Assembly: GCA_002938045.1 (NCBI GenBank) | Contig: PTLJ01000001.1 | Span: forward strand, 1-40,326 | Source: Alphaproteobacteria bacterium MarineAlpha3_Bin4 | GTDB taxonomy: Bacteria > Pseudomonadota > Alphaproteobacteria > Rhodospirillales > Casp-alpha2 | Direction: 5' to 3' | DNA: 40,326 nucleotides | In this document: piece by piece, positions 1 to 7,089 of the stretch | Numbering within the stretch: the stretch's first letter is position 1 | Layout: every line of letters begins with the position of its first letter | Program-made: the position numbers and the translations under genes | Notes under the pieces: generated by a model | What the model was told of the DNA's origin: nothing | What the model saw: the letters and a program-made list of their open reading frames with translations, nothing else | The model's database searches: none

Positions 1-251
1 CGAAAGTTCGTGACGCCTTTACCGACGGCGGCAACGCGACCGGCCACTTCATGGCCGAACGGCGTCGGCACTTGGAGCATCCTTGGATGGCCGCCACGCC
101 GGAAGACCTTGACATCGGTACCACAAGTGGTCGCGGCCTCAATCTCCAAAAGAAGTTCGCCAGGACCCGGCCTTTCGACGGATAACTCTCGGATTTCTAA
201 CCGCTCTGGTCCCGTCAAAATCGCTCCCAACATAGTAGTTTGTAGGTCCAT
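1..251 (-). CDS. Zinc-dependent alcohol dehydrogenase (MDR family), N-terminal fragment
   Basis: Only the first ~83 residues are present; the gene runs off the left edge. The fragment shows the GroES-like catalytic domain of medium-chain dehydrogenases: a Cys-Gly-Thr-Asp motif near residue 43 (first catalytic zinc ligand) and a Gly-His-Glu-Val motif near residue 68 (second ligand). It follows another dehydrogenase of the same superfamily, whose TGA overlaps this start in an ATGATG context. A GAGGAG Shine-Dalgarno lies 5 nt before the second ATG (251) and only 2 nt before the first (254), so 251 is preferred. The overlap implies translational coupling. The substrate is unknown; sugar alcohols or threonine-like substrates are typical of this branch. 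Confidence 0.85.
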   Translation of the reverse strand, partial: MDLQTTMLGAILTGPERLEIRELSVERPGPGELLLEIEAATTCGTDVKVFRRGGHPRMLQVPTPFGHEVAGRVAAVGKGVTNF

Positions 252-1333
252 CATCTCTCCTCGAACAATGCAAGGGATGGTGTGAACAGGACCTTCAAGG
301 CTTCGTGGTTTTTGACCAAGGAGACGCCTTTGTCGAAGTCGTTCAAAGGCATTTTATGCGTGATTAGTGGTGTCGGGTCCAGGGTTCCGTCCTTAAGCAG
401 TTTGAAGACCTCCGCTTGTTCCGTGAGTGCACCTGAATAGGTGCCGAGAATACGCCGCTCATATTTGAACAATTCGTTAAGTTCGAAACGGGCCTGTTCG
501 CCCTCTTTTGCATGAGCAAAAAGCACCACGGAACCGCCTTGACGACTGAGCCTTAGCGCAGAACCCAACACACTAGCGCCTCCCACCGTATCAAACACTA
601 CATCGGCGCCAAAGCCGTCGGTGAGCGTGCTGACTGCTTCCAACGCGTCGGCTTCGGAGGCTGCCGTTTTAGCAGCGCCCAGTTTTGCAGCTTGGTCACG
701 ACGTTTCCTCACCGGATCTACCACGACCACCGAGATTCTGGGAAGTGTTGCACGCAGGACTAGAAGGTGGAGTAAACCCATACTGCCAGCGCCAAGAACG
801 ATAGCCGCGTCCTTGTTGGTCAACTCAGATCGACGAATGCCGCGTAGTACGCAGGCCGCCGGCTCCATGAACACGGCTGCGTCGTCGCTGACGCCTTTCG
901 GAACGACGCGAGCCGCAAGTTCAGTGGCCCTTGGCCGCATCAGAATATTGTCAGCGAACCCGCCTGGTTCCATCAGGTTTTCTTGGAAAGTCTCGCACAT
1001 AGTTTCGTAACCGCGTTGGCAAAGCACGCATTTGCCACAGGGAACATGATGCGGAACCGCAACCCGATCACCTACATGAAACTTGCTGACGCCATCGCCG
1101 AGCTTGATGACCTCGCCGACGACCTCATGGCCAAGTACTGTGCCTGCCGCCGCCGTACCCGTCGTCAGTTTGAAAAGGTCAGTGCCACAAAAACCCACAA
1201 CGCGGAGCCGTAGCAACATCTCTCCGGCACTGGGTTCCGGCACAGGCCGGCACTCCAAGCAGGTGCTTCCACCCCCCTTGCATGTAACTACCGTGTGGCT
1301 GCTGGCCGAATTATAATTGTCTTTTATCGGCAT
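251..1333 (-). CDS. Zinc-dependent medium-chain alcohol dehydrogenase
   Basis: A complete 360-residue MDR-family dehydrogenase, expected to oxidise an alcohol or polyol with NAD(P). Visible are the catalytic zinc site (Cys49 in a CGTD motif, His69-Glu70) and a four-cysteine structural zinc lobe (Cys99, 102, 105, 113). A Rossmann nucleotide site (GAGSMG) begins near residue 180. The first ~25 residues are not conserved-looking, so a later start is possible. It lies 236 bp downstream of ispA and overlaps the next dehydrogenase, forming a tandem pair that may be two enzymes or a heteromer. It stands where dxs is often found in alphaproteobacteria. The family is certain; the substrate cannot be told from the sequence. 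Confidence 0.88.
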   Translation of the reverse strand: MPIKDNYNSASSHTVVTCKGGGSTCLECRPVPEPSAGEMLLRLRVVGFCGTDLFKLTTGTAAAGTVLGHEVVGEVIKLGDGVSKFHVGDRVAVPHHVPCGKCVLCQRGYETMCETFQENLMEPGGFADNILMRPRATELAARVVPKGVSDDAAVFMEPAACVLRGIRRSELTNKDAAIVLGAGSMGLLHLLVLRATLPRISVVVVDPVRKRRDQAAKLGAAKTAASEADALEAVSTLTDGFGADVVFDTVGGASVLGSALRLSRQGGSVVLFAHAKEGEQARFELNELFKYERRILGTYSGALTEQAEVFKLLKDGTLDPTPLITHKMPLNDFDKGVSLVKNHEALKVLFTPSLALFEER

Positions 1334-1569
1334 TTTCCCAAACCCTACCCAATATTACGGATGTTGTGAGCCTAATTCGCTGGGTGTTTTTTGCGGGGAA
1401 ATTCCTATGCATTATCCGGTCGGGTTCGGATGATCCTGTATAGAAAGTTACTTGGGTAAATGTGATCTGACTGCGGGTACCACGAGTTTAATCTTCCCTT
1501 CAGCCAGAATTTAATAGGCAGTGTCTCTGATTTCTAAAAAATTTTGCAAAGATTTCAGTAAAGTATCCG

Positions 1570-2457
1570 TTATGAACTGCGATTGACAATAAAATGCGCG
1601 AGATTACGTAATGGTTCTGCCTTATCCCCAAACACGTCCAGGTGCTCAATCGCTTGTTCACTCAACATTGTCGCTTGTTCACGGGCCCGCTCAACGCCAA
1701 GAAAGGAGACAAAAGTCGCTTTGCCTGCCTCAGCGTCTTTGCCAGTTTTCTTTCCAACTTGCTCTTCTTTCCCCTCAACATCGAGTAGGTCGTCAGCAAT
1801 TTGGAAGGCTAGGCCAATATCATAGGCGTAATGTTGGAGGTTATGGCGCTCGTCAGCCGACGCCTTTCCAAGGATAGCGCCGGCCTCGCAGGAGATGACG
1901 ATCAGCTCTCCGGTCTTCATGCGCTGCAGTCGGGTGATCTCCGGCACGTCTAGCTCCATACCCTCGGCTACCAGATCCAGCATCTGCCCACCGACCATGC
2001 CGGCATCGCCGGCGGCGCGGGCCAATGCTAGTACCAAGTCGGCACGGACCTGTGGATCAGCATGAGTATCCTGGGCCGCAAGCACTTCGAACGCCTTCGT
2101 TAATAACGCATCGCCTGCGAGGATCGCAGTCGCTTCATCGAATTTGATATGACAAGTTGGCAGGCCACGGCGCAGGTCGTCGTCGTCCATCGCCGGCAGA
2201 TCGTCGTGAACCAGCGAATAACAGTGTACCATTTCGATTGCCGCCGCAGCCCTGAGGCCCGACCGTTGGGCTACATTGAACAGAGCCGCGCTTGCGGTGA
2301 CAAGGAACGGACGGACGCGCTTACCGTCGCCGAGCGTTGTATAGCGCATTGCGTCGATCAGCCGGTGTTCGGGAGCGTCACCGCTAATCAGCAATTCGTT
2401 GAGAACTTCGCCTACCGCCTGGGCATTGGCGGAGAGCGATTGCATGAAGTCCGTCAA
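1570..2457 (-). CDS. ispA: Farnesyl diphosphate synthase (polyprenyl synthetase)
   Basis: This 295-residue trans-prenyltransferase condenses IPP with DMAPP and geranyl diphosphate to make farnesyl diphosphate in the cytoplasm. The first aspartate-rich motif (VHDDLPAMDDDDLRRG) and the second (QIADDLLDVEG) are both present, as is the GDGKRVRPFL substrate region near residue 45. The length is normal for bacterial IspA. The start lies 4 nt after xseB, a conserved pairing. Its product feeds the hopanoid genes near 30-36 kb as well as ubiquinone and undecaprenyl precursors. The usual next gene, dxs, is not there. A related geranylgeranyl synthase is the only real alternative; gene order favours IspA. 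Confidence 0.93.
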   Translation of the reverse strand: MTDFMQSLSANAQAVGEVLNELLISGDAPEHRLIDAMRYTTLGDGKRVRPFLVTASAALFNVAQRSGLRAAAAIEMVHCYSLVHDDLPAMDDDDLRRGLPTCHIKFDEATAILAGDALLTKAFEVLAAQDTHADPQVRADLVLALARAAGDAGMVGGQMLDLVAEGMELDVPEITRLQRMKTGELIVISCEAGAILGKASADERHNLQHYAYDIGLAFQIADDLLDVEGKEEQVGKKTGKDAEAGKATFVSFLGVERAREQATMLSEQAIEHLDVFGDKAEPLRNLAHFIVNRSS

Positions 2458-2461
2458 TAAA

Positions 2462-2713
2462 TCAATCCAAATCAGCGGGTTCGGAACTCACCTCGCCGTC
2501 TGGGCCGAGAACGATCTTATCAATCTTGGCCTGCGCTTCCTTGAGTTTGGTCTCGCAGTGCTGCTTCAGGGCGGCACCGCGCGAATAAGCGTTAATAGCT
2601 TCATTGAGCTCGCCTTGACCACTTTCCAGTTCGCGGACTATGTCCTCGATTTCGGCAAGCGCTGCCTCGAAACTCATCTTCTTGATGTCGTCGGGCACCT
2701 TGGTTTCGACCAT
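2462..2713 (-). CDS. xseB: Exodeoxyribonuclease VII small subunit
   Basis: This 83-residue protein matches the small subunit of exonuclease VII, which binds XseA and degrades single-stranded DNA. It has the family pattern: a short N-terminal tail, then two helices joined by a turn, with the FEAALAEIEDIVRELESG segment near residue 14 and an LKEAQAKID helix after it. Its length is typical. It is followed by ispA after 4 nt and preceded by the deacetylase gene with a 70-bp gap, an arrangement common in alphaproteobacteria. The large subunit is not in the window. Confidence 0.93.
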   Translation of the reverse strand: MVETKVPDDIKKMSFEAALAEIEDIVRELESGQGELNEAINAYSRGAALKQHCETKLKEAQAKIDKIVLGPDGEVSSEPADLD

Positions 2714-2783
2714 CGAAAACCCTCGCGCATTAAAGGCGGGAGTCTAGCGGCGGGCACCGCTAAGAGCAATCGACTGTTGCCGC

Positions 2784-3719
2784 TCAAGCGGCCATTAATG
2801 CTCGGACGTGTGCTTGGCTGCTGGCCGTCAATGCGCTGAGGTTGTAGCCGCCTTCGAGCAACGAAATAACATGACCGTCGCAGCATTCGTCAGCGGCTTT
2901 CAGTAGTTCCTCCGTTACCCAGCTGTAATCTATCGTCTGCACCTGCAACTGGGCCAAGGGATCGTCGACATGGGCATCAAACCCGGCCGAGATGATCAGC
3001 ACCTCTGGATCGAAACGGCGCAGTTTGGGGAGAATAGAATCGTTATAGGCGGCGCGGAATTCGGCTGAACCCGCGCCGGGCGGCAGCGGCACGTTAACCA
3101 CATTGCCGTCGACACCAGTTTCGTCGCTCGAACCAGTACCCGGATAAGCTGGAAACTGGTGGCTGGAGCCATAGAAGAGCCCAGGGTCCATTTCAAAGCT
3201 GTGTTGGGTTCCATTGCCGTGGTGAACGTCAAAATCGATCACTGCGACCCGCTCCATGCCATATTTTGCGCGCGCGTAGAAGGCCCCGATGGCAGCGGAA
3301 TTAAACAAACAAAAACCCATCGCACGGCTGGATTCGGCGTGATGACCAGGCGGCCGGACAGCGCAGAAGGCATTTTTCGCCTTGCCGTCGACAATTTGAT
3401 CAACGGCGTTGACAATCGCGCCGGCGGCACGTCGCGCCGCTTCACCGGAGGCTGACGACATTGCCGTATCGGGATCCAATCGTACGTGCACTTCTCCTTC
3501 TTGCGGCACGTTATCGAGAATGCGTTCGACGTATTCGGATTGGTGTACGCGCTTGATAGAATCGACGTCGATGATCGGTGCTTCTAGGTGCTCTAGGTGT
3601 TCGAATTCTTCGTTGTCGAGGCCGCTCATGACGGCGCGTAATCGATCCGGGCTTTCCGGATGGAACTCACCGGGATTGTGCTCGATGCAGCTGGCATGGC
3701 TGTAGAGCAACGTAGTCAT
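2784..3719 (-). CDS. Histone deacetylase family protein (class II HDAC / acetylpolyamine amidohydrolase type)
   Basis: A 311-residue zinc hydrolase of the arginase/deacetylase fold that removes acetyl groups from lysine or polyamines. Active-site motifs are complete: RPPGHHAE (tandem histidines), DFDVHHGNGTQ (zinc Asp and His), SAGFDAH (zinc Asp), and the C-terminal LEGGYNL glycine-rich loop. The start is backed by GGGAG 5 nt upstream. It sits between a WD40-cytochrome gene (14 nt gap) and xseB in what looks like one operon. Bacterial members near xseB-ispA are common, but their physiological substrate is not settled, so no specific symbol is given. Confidence 0.9.
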   Translation of the reverse strand: MTTLLYSHASCIEHNPGEFHPESPDRLRAVMSGLDNEEFEHLEHLEAPIIDVDSIKRVHQSEYVERILDNVPQEGEVHVRLDPDTAMSSASGEAARRAAGAIVNAVDQIVDGKAKNAFCAVRPPGHHAESSRAMGFCLFNSAAIGAFYARAKYGMERVAVIDFDVHHGNGTQHSFEMDPGLFYGSSHQFPAYPGTGSSDETGVDGNVVNVPLPPGAGSAEFRAAYNDSILPKLRRFDPEVLIISAGFDAHVDDPLAQLQVQTIDYSWVTEELLKAADECCDGHVISLLEGGYNLSALTASSQAHVRALMAA

Positions 3720-3733
3720 GGGGTCTCCCTCAG

Positions 3734-5065
3734 TTAGTTTTGGTCCGTTGCTGTCAACTCTTTCAGGTATTCGATTAGTTGTGACAGCTGTTCCGTGTCG
3801 GGAACGCGTTGTACCGGCATTTTAGTCCCGGGCAGGAACTTGTCGGGTCCCTCGTCGAAAAGTTGGAACAAGGTTTTTGCATTCCAGAGGAAATCGACCT
3901 TGGTCAACGCTGATGAGTAGTTATAGCCCGGAATCGAACCGGCTGGCCGGCCAAACAGTCCCGATAGATGTGGTCCGGATCGCCTAGTGCCGCTGGCGCT
4001 CAACGAATGACAGCGAGCACATTTTTTGAACAACGGCGCACCCGGGTGATTGCTGGTCAGCCACGGTTTGGGCTCGTCCGGGTCGTCGGGCTCGGCGCCG
4101 ATTTGATCGCCGGTTTCCAGGTGCCAGACACGAGCGGTCTCGTCAGAACTCGCCGATACGGCGAAGCGCCCGTCGGGTGAGAAGTCGGCGGCCCACACGA
4201 TAGTGCCATGCGCCTTGATTTGGCGTATCGGCTCACCTTGATCCAGGTTCCATTGGATCAGGTATCCATCTCGACCTGCGGAAAGCGCGGTCTTTCCGTC
4301 AGGTGCGAAGACGGCTGTAAACAGTTGGTTGTCATGGCGCTCATAGGTCTGGATCTCGCCGAAAGTCTCCATGTCCCAAAGCCGCATAGTCTTATCAATG
4401 CTGGCCGACAGCAACCGCTTACCATCGGTCGACGCGTTAAGTTGTGTGATACCCATTCGGTGACCTTCGAGGTTGCCTTTGTAGCGGCCGGTATCGGCGT
4501 TAACAATTCGGATCACTGGGTCGTGGCCGCCGGCGGCTAGCAGCCGAGAGGCGCCGATGAAGGTCAGCGTATTGATCGGCGTTGGCTGGCGAATGGTGCG
4601 GATCAGTCCGCCCGTGGCTAGGTTCCAGATGCAAATGGTCTTGTCCCAACCTCCCGTGGCCGCAATGCGGCCGTCGGCCGCGACTGCCACGGTCATCACT
4701 TTGTGCTTGTGGGCTCTAAGGTGGTGAAGCGGTTTGAGTGAGGTCAAGTCCCACAGGATCGCAGTCATATCGTCGCTGGTTGTCAACGCACGCCGGCCAT
4801 CCGGCAGGAATGCGACACTGGTCACCGGCCCGGCGTGCTCGTCAAGGCGGCCGATCTCCCGTTGCTCCTCAAAGTCCCAGAGAACGGCGGTAAAATCGAA
4901 GCTACCGGTCAGCACTCGTCGCCCATCAGGGGAGAAATCGATTGCTCGAACCATGCCGCCGTGACCCCTGAGGTCGGCCACAACCGGGCCGGGAAGGGCG
5001 GCCAACAGAGCTGAAACGATACCTAGCAGGGCGATGGCCCTAAAAATACTCATGACAGCGGCCAT
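3734..5065 (-). CDS. WD40-repeat protein fused to a C-terminal cytochrome c domain
   Basis: This 443-residue protein has a signal peptide (hydrophobic residues ~8-30), then seven WD40-like repeats ending in VLWD, ILWD, CIWN, IRIV, RLWD, IQWN and RVWH. Seven repeats make a complete beta-propeller, covering roughly residues 33-325. A class I cytochrome c domain follows: the heme motif CARCH at residues 349-353 and a likely axial methionine, Met416, in PGTKMP. It should be exported and matured in the periplasm. The propeller may bind a partner or substrate while the heme passes electrons. ATGs at 5065 and 5053 are both possible starts, neither with a strong ribosome site. It leads the HDAC-xseB-ispA operon, an unexpected partner. 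Function unknown. Confidence 0.85.
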   Translation of the reverse strand: MAAVMSIFRAIALLGIVSALLAALPGPVVADLRGHGGMVRAIDFSPDGRRVLTGSFDFTAVLWDFEEQREIGRLDEHAGPVTSVAFLPDGRRALTTSDDMTAILWDLTSLKPLHHLRAHKHKVMTVAVAADGRIAATGGWDKTICIWNLATGGLIRTIRQPTPINTLTFIGASRLLAAGGHDPVIRIVNADTGRYKGNLEGHRMGITQLNASTDGKRLLSASIDKTMRLWDMETFGEIQTYERHDNQLFTAVFAPDGKTALSAGRDGYLIQWNLDQGEPIRQIKAHGTIVWAADFSPDGRFAVSASSDETARVWHLETGDQIGAEPDDPDEPKPWLTSNHPGAPLFKKCARCHSLSASGTRRSGPHLSGLFGRPAGSIPGYNYSSALTKVDFLWNAKTLFQLFDEGPDKFLPGTKMPVQRVPDTEQLSQLIEYLKELTATDQN

Positions 5066-5109
5066 TTTGGGCGATTGCTCAGGTCGTTAACAAGTATCAA
5101 TTTATAGCG

Positions 5110-5748
5110 TTATTCGACCAGCGCGTGGGCAGCGAGAAAGACCTCGACGGCATGGTCTACATGGCGCTCAATTTTGTCGGTGCCCGGCTCCTGGGTAATT
5201 GACAAAATACTGCGGATGTATTGATCAGCACGCATTAGGGCGAAGAATAATTCGCCGGAAGCCTTCGGGTCGGGCACCCAAAGCACGCCTTCGCGGTGCT
5301 GCTCGGTCAGATACGCAGCCAGTTGATCCGAGACGGCGCGCGGGCCGGAGCGGTAAAAGGTTTTGGCCAAATCCGGAAAGCGCTCACTTTCGGCGACAAT
5401 TGCCTTAAAAAGCCTAGTGTTGGCTGGATCGAGGATAAGTAAGAGAAAGCGTCGAGCTATGCTCCTCAGGACTTCCCGTGGTTCGTCGCCGCGAAGTTCC
5501 GATTGGGCAACTGGCTCCATCATCTCATCGCACTTCTGACGGACGATGGCCTCGAATAGGGCGTCCTTGCTGCCGAAATGGCTGTAGATGGTCTGTTTCG
5601 AAACGCCGGATTCGGCAGCAATCGTGTCCATGCTCGTGGCAACGAAACCACAGGCCAGGAACACCCGACCCGCGCCTTCGACGATGTTGTCGCGCTTGTT
5701 GACCGACGTCTCGCGGATCTTCATCGGCTCTGCCAACGCTTTCGCCAT
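5110..5748 (-). CDS. TetR/AcrR family transcriptional regulator of the adjacent RND pump
   Basis: A 212-residue regulator with a TetR-type helix-turn-helix near residues 18-65, including the ESGVSKQTIYSHFGSKDALF recognition region. The C-terminal domain resembles the AefR-like group, which binds hydrophobic ligands. It is transcribed away from the adaptor-pump genes, and the shared intergenic region holds a perfect 11-bp inverted repeat overlapping a likely pump promoter. By analogy with AcrR/AcrAB-type systems it probably represses the pump, and perhaps itself, until a ligand binds. The stop is 44 bp before the WD40-cytochrome start, so readthrough into that operon is possible. Confidence 0.88.
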   Translation of the reverse strand: MAKALAEPMKIRETSVNKRDNIVEGAGRVFLACGFVATSMDTIAAESGVSKQTIYSHFGSKDALFEAIVRQKCDEMMEPVAQSELRGDEPREVLRSIARRFLLLILDPANTRLFKAIVAESERFPDLAKTFYRSGPRAVSDQLAAYLTEQHREGVLWVPDPKASGELFFALMRADQYIRSILSITQEPGTDKIERHVDHAVEVFLAAHALVE

Positions 5749-5820
5749 GTTTCAGAACCTTTTGCGAGTGAAAACGTGCTTAATAATGGAGAAGTTTCAT
5801 TCCATCTTTCCGCTTAATTT

Positions 5821-5851
5821 TAATCTAGACTAGACGGTCCAGTCTAGATTA
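5821..5851. promoter_or_regulatory. Inverted-repeat operator, likely TetR-family binding site
   Basis: Two perfect 11-bp arms (TAATCTAGACT and AGTCTAGATTA) flank a 9-bp spacer. The spacer carries a further TAGAC/GGTCC dyad, giving nested symmetry typical of TetR-family operators. It lies between the divergent regulator and pump genes. That the neighbouring regulator binds here is inferred. Confidence 0.7.
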
Positions 5852-5855
5852 TATT
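5826..5855 (+). promoter_or_regulatory. Candidate sigma-70 promoter for the RND pump operon
   Basis: TAGACT at 5826-5831 matches four of six bases of the -35 consensus, and TATATT at 5850-5855 matches five of six bases of the -10, with an 18-bp spacer. The inverted repeat covers almost the whole promoter, so a bound repressor would block RNA polymerase. Confidence 0.45.
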
Positions 5856-5913
5856 TTTAACCGATTGCAAGTTTGGCGTGAAACTGGACTTTTCCCGGGA
5901 AGACACTGGAGCG

Positions 5914-7083
5914 ATGGCGTTAACTAGGGCATCAAAACTTGCTGCCTGCGCTGCAATATTTTTGCTTTGCGTGACAGCTGCGGGGTCGGCGGCAGCTGAC
6001 GAACCTCCAGCCAAAGGTGGTCGACGACCGATGCAGGTCAGCGTCAGCGCCGTTCGCACCGAGGCGCTCAAGCGGACGGTGCCGGTTATCGGCCGTTTCG
6101 TCGCCCAGCAGGCCGGTATTGTAGCGGCGCGGATCGGCGGTCCGGTCGGCGAATTAAAGGTCGAGGTCGGCGATCGCGTGGCGACTGGCGACATCATCGC
6201 GGTTCTGGTTAAAGACCTGCTGCAATGGGACCAGGAACTGCTGAAAGCCGAGGTCCAACAATACGATGCGGCAGTCAAAACCCGGCGCGCCCAGATAAAG
6301 TGGCGCCAGCAAGAGTTGCGCCGGTTGGAGAAGCTTAAACAGTCTGCGGCCTTTTCAAAAGCTAGCCTCGAAGATAAGCGCCAGGAAGTGGCCGTCAGTA
6401 AAAGTCAAGCAGCAGAAGCTGAAGGCCGGCTGGCCCGCGCCCGGGCCAGCCTGAGGCTGACCGAGATTAAGCTTTCCTACGCCACAGTAAAGGCGCCTTA
6501 CTCGGGTGTCGTTACCCAACGTCACACCGAGGTTGGATCGTTCGTTCGCATTGGCGACCCATTGGTGTCTCTGATCGACGACCAGCACCTGGAAATTGAG
6601 GCCGACGTGCCTGCGAACCGTCTCGCTGGGCTCGATCAGGGTCGGGCGCTCCGCGCAGAAATGGATAGCGGCAGTGAACTCACCGCAATCATCCGCGCCG
6701 TCATTCCGGACGAGAACCCACGCACGCGGACGCGACGGGTCCGCTTAGTCACCGAGTTTTCCGGCGAGAAAAGATCGATTGCTGCCAATCAGAGCGTGAC
6801 GGTGCACGTGCCGGCCGGGGAATTCCGAAACGTGCTGACGGTGCATAAGGATGCCGTCATCGAACGCAAGGGCCGGAAACTGGTCTATGTTGCTAAGGCT
6901 GACCGGGCTGAAATCCGGCCAGTCACGCTTGGTGAGGCCGTCGGCAGCCGGTTCGTCGTTCTCCGCGGGCTTAAGGTTGGCGATCTTGTCGTCGTCCGTG
7001 GCAACGAGCGGCTACGGCCCGGCCAACAAATCCTCTACAACGGTCAAGTTGCAAAACCGGCTTCTGCCGGGGGACAGGGCTAG
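5914..7083 (+). CDS. RND efflux periplasmic adaptor (membrane fusion protein)
   Basis: A 389-residue HlyD/AcrA-type adaptor joining an inner-membrane RND pump to an outer-membrane channel. From this ATG a signal peptide (about residues 8-28, ending ...GSAAA) is at the N-terminus. A lipoyl half-domain follows (IGGPVGELKVEVGDRVATGD), then a coiled-coil hairpin rich in Lys/Gln/Glu, the second lipoyl half (VKAPYSGVVTQRHTEVGSFV), a beta-barrel and a membrane-proximal domain. A GTG at 5878 is in frame but would put an acidic 12-residue tail before the signal peptide, so the ATG is preferred. The pump gene starts 6 nt downstream. No TolC-like channel gene is nearby. Confidence 0.9.
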   Translation: MALTRASKLAACAAIFLLCVTAAGSAAADEPPAKGGRRPMQVSVSAVRTEALKRTVPVIGRFVAQQAGIVAARIGGPVGELKVEVGDRVATGDIIAVLVKDLLQWDQELLKAEVQQYDAAVKTRRAQIKWRQQELRRLEKLKQSAAFSKASLEDKRQEVAVSKSQAAEAEGRLARARASLRLTEIKLSYATVKAPYSGVVTQRHTEVGSFVRIGDPLVSLIDDQHLEIEADVPANRLAGLDQGRALRAEMDSGSELTAIIRAVIPDENPRTRTRRVRLVTEFSGEKRSIAANQSVTVHVPAGEFRNVLTVHKDAVIERKGRKLVYVAKADRAEIRPVTLGEAVGSRFVVLRGLKVGDLVVVRGNERLRPGQQILYNGQVAKPASAGGQG

Positions 7084-7089
7084 GCGGCG

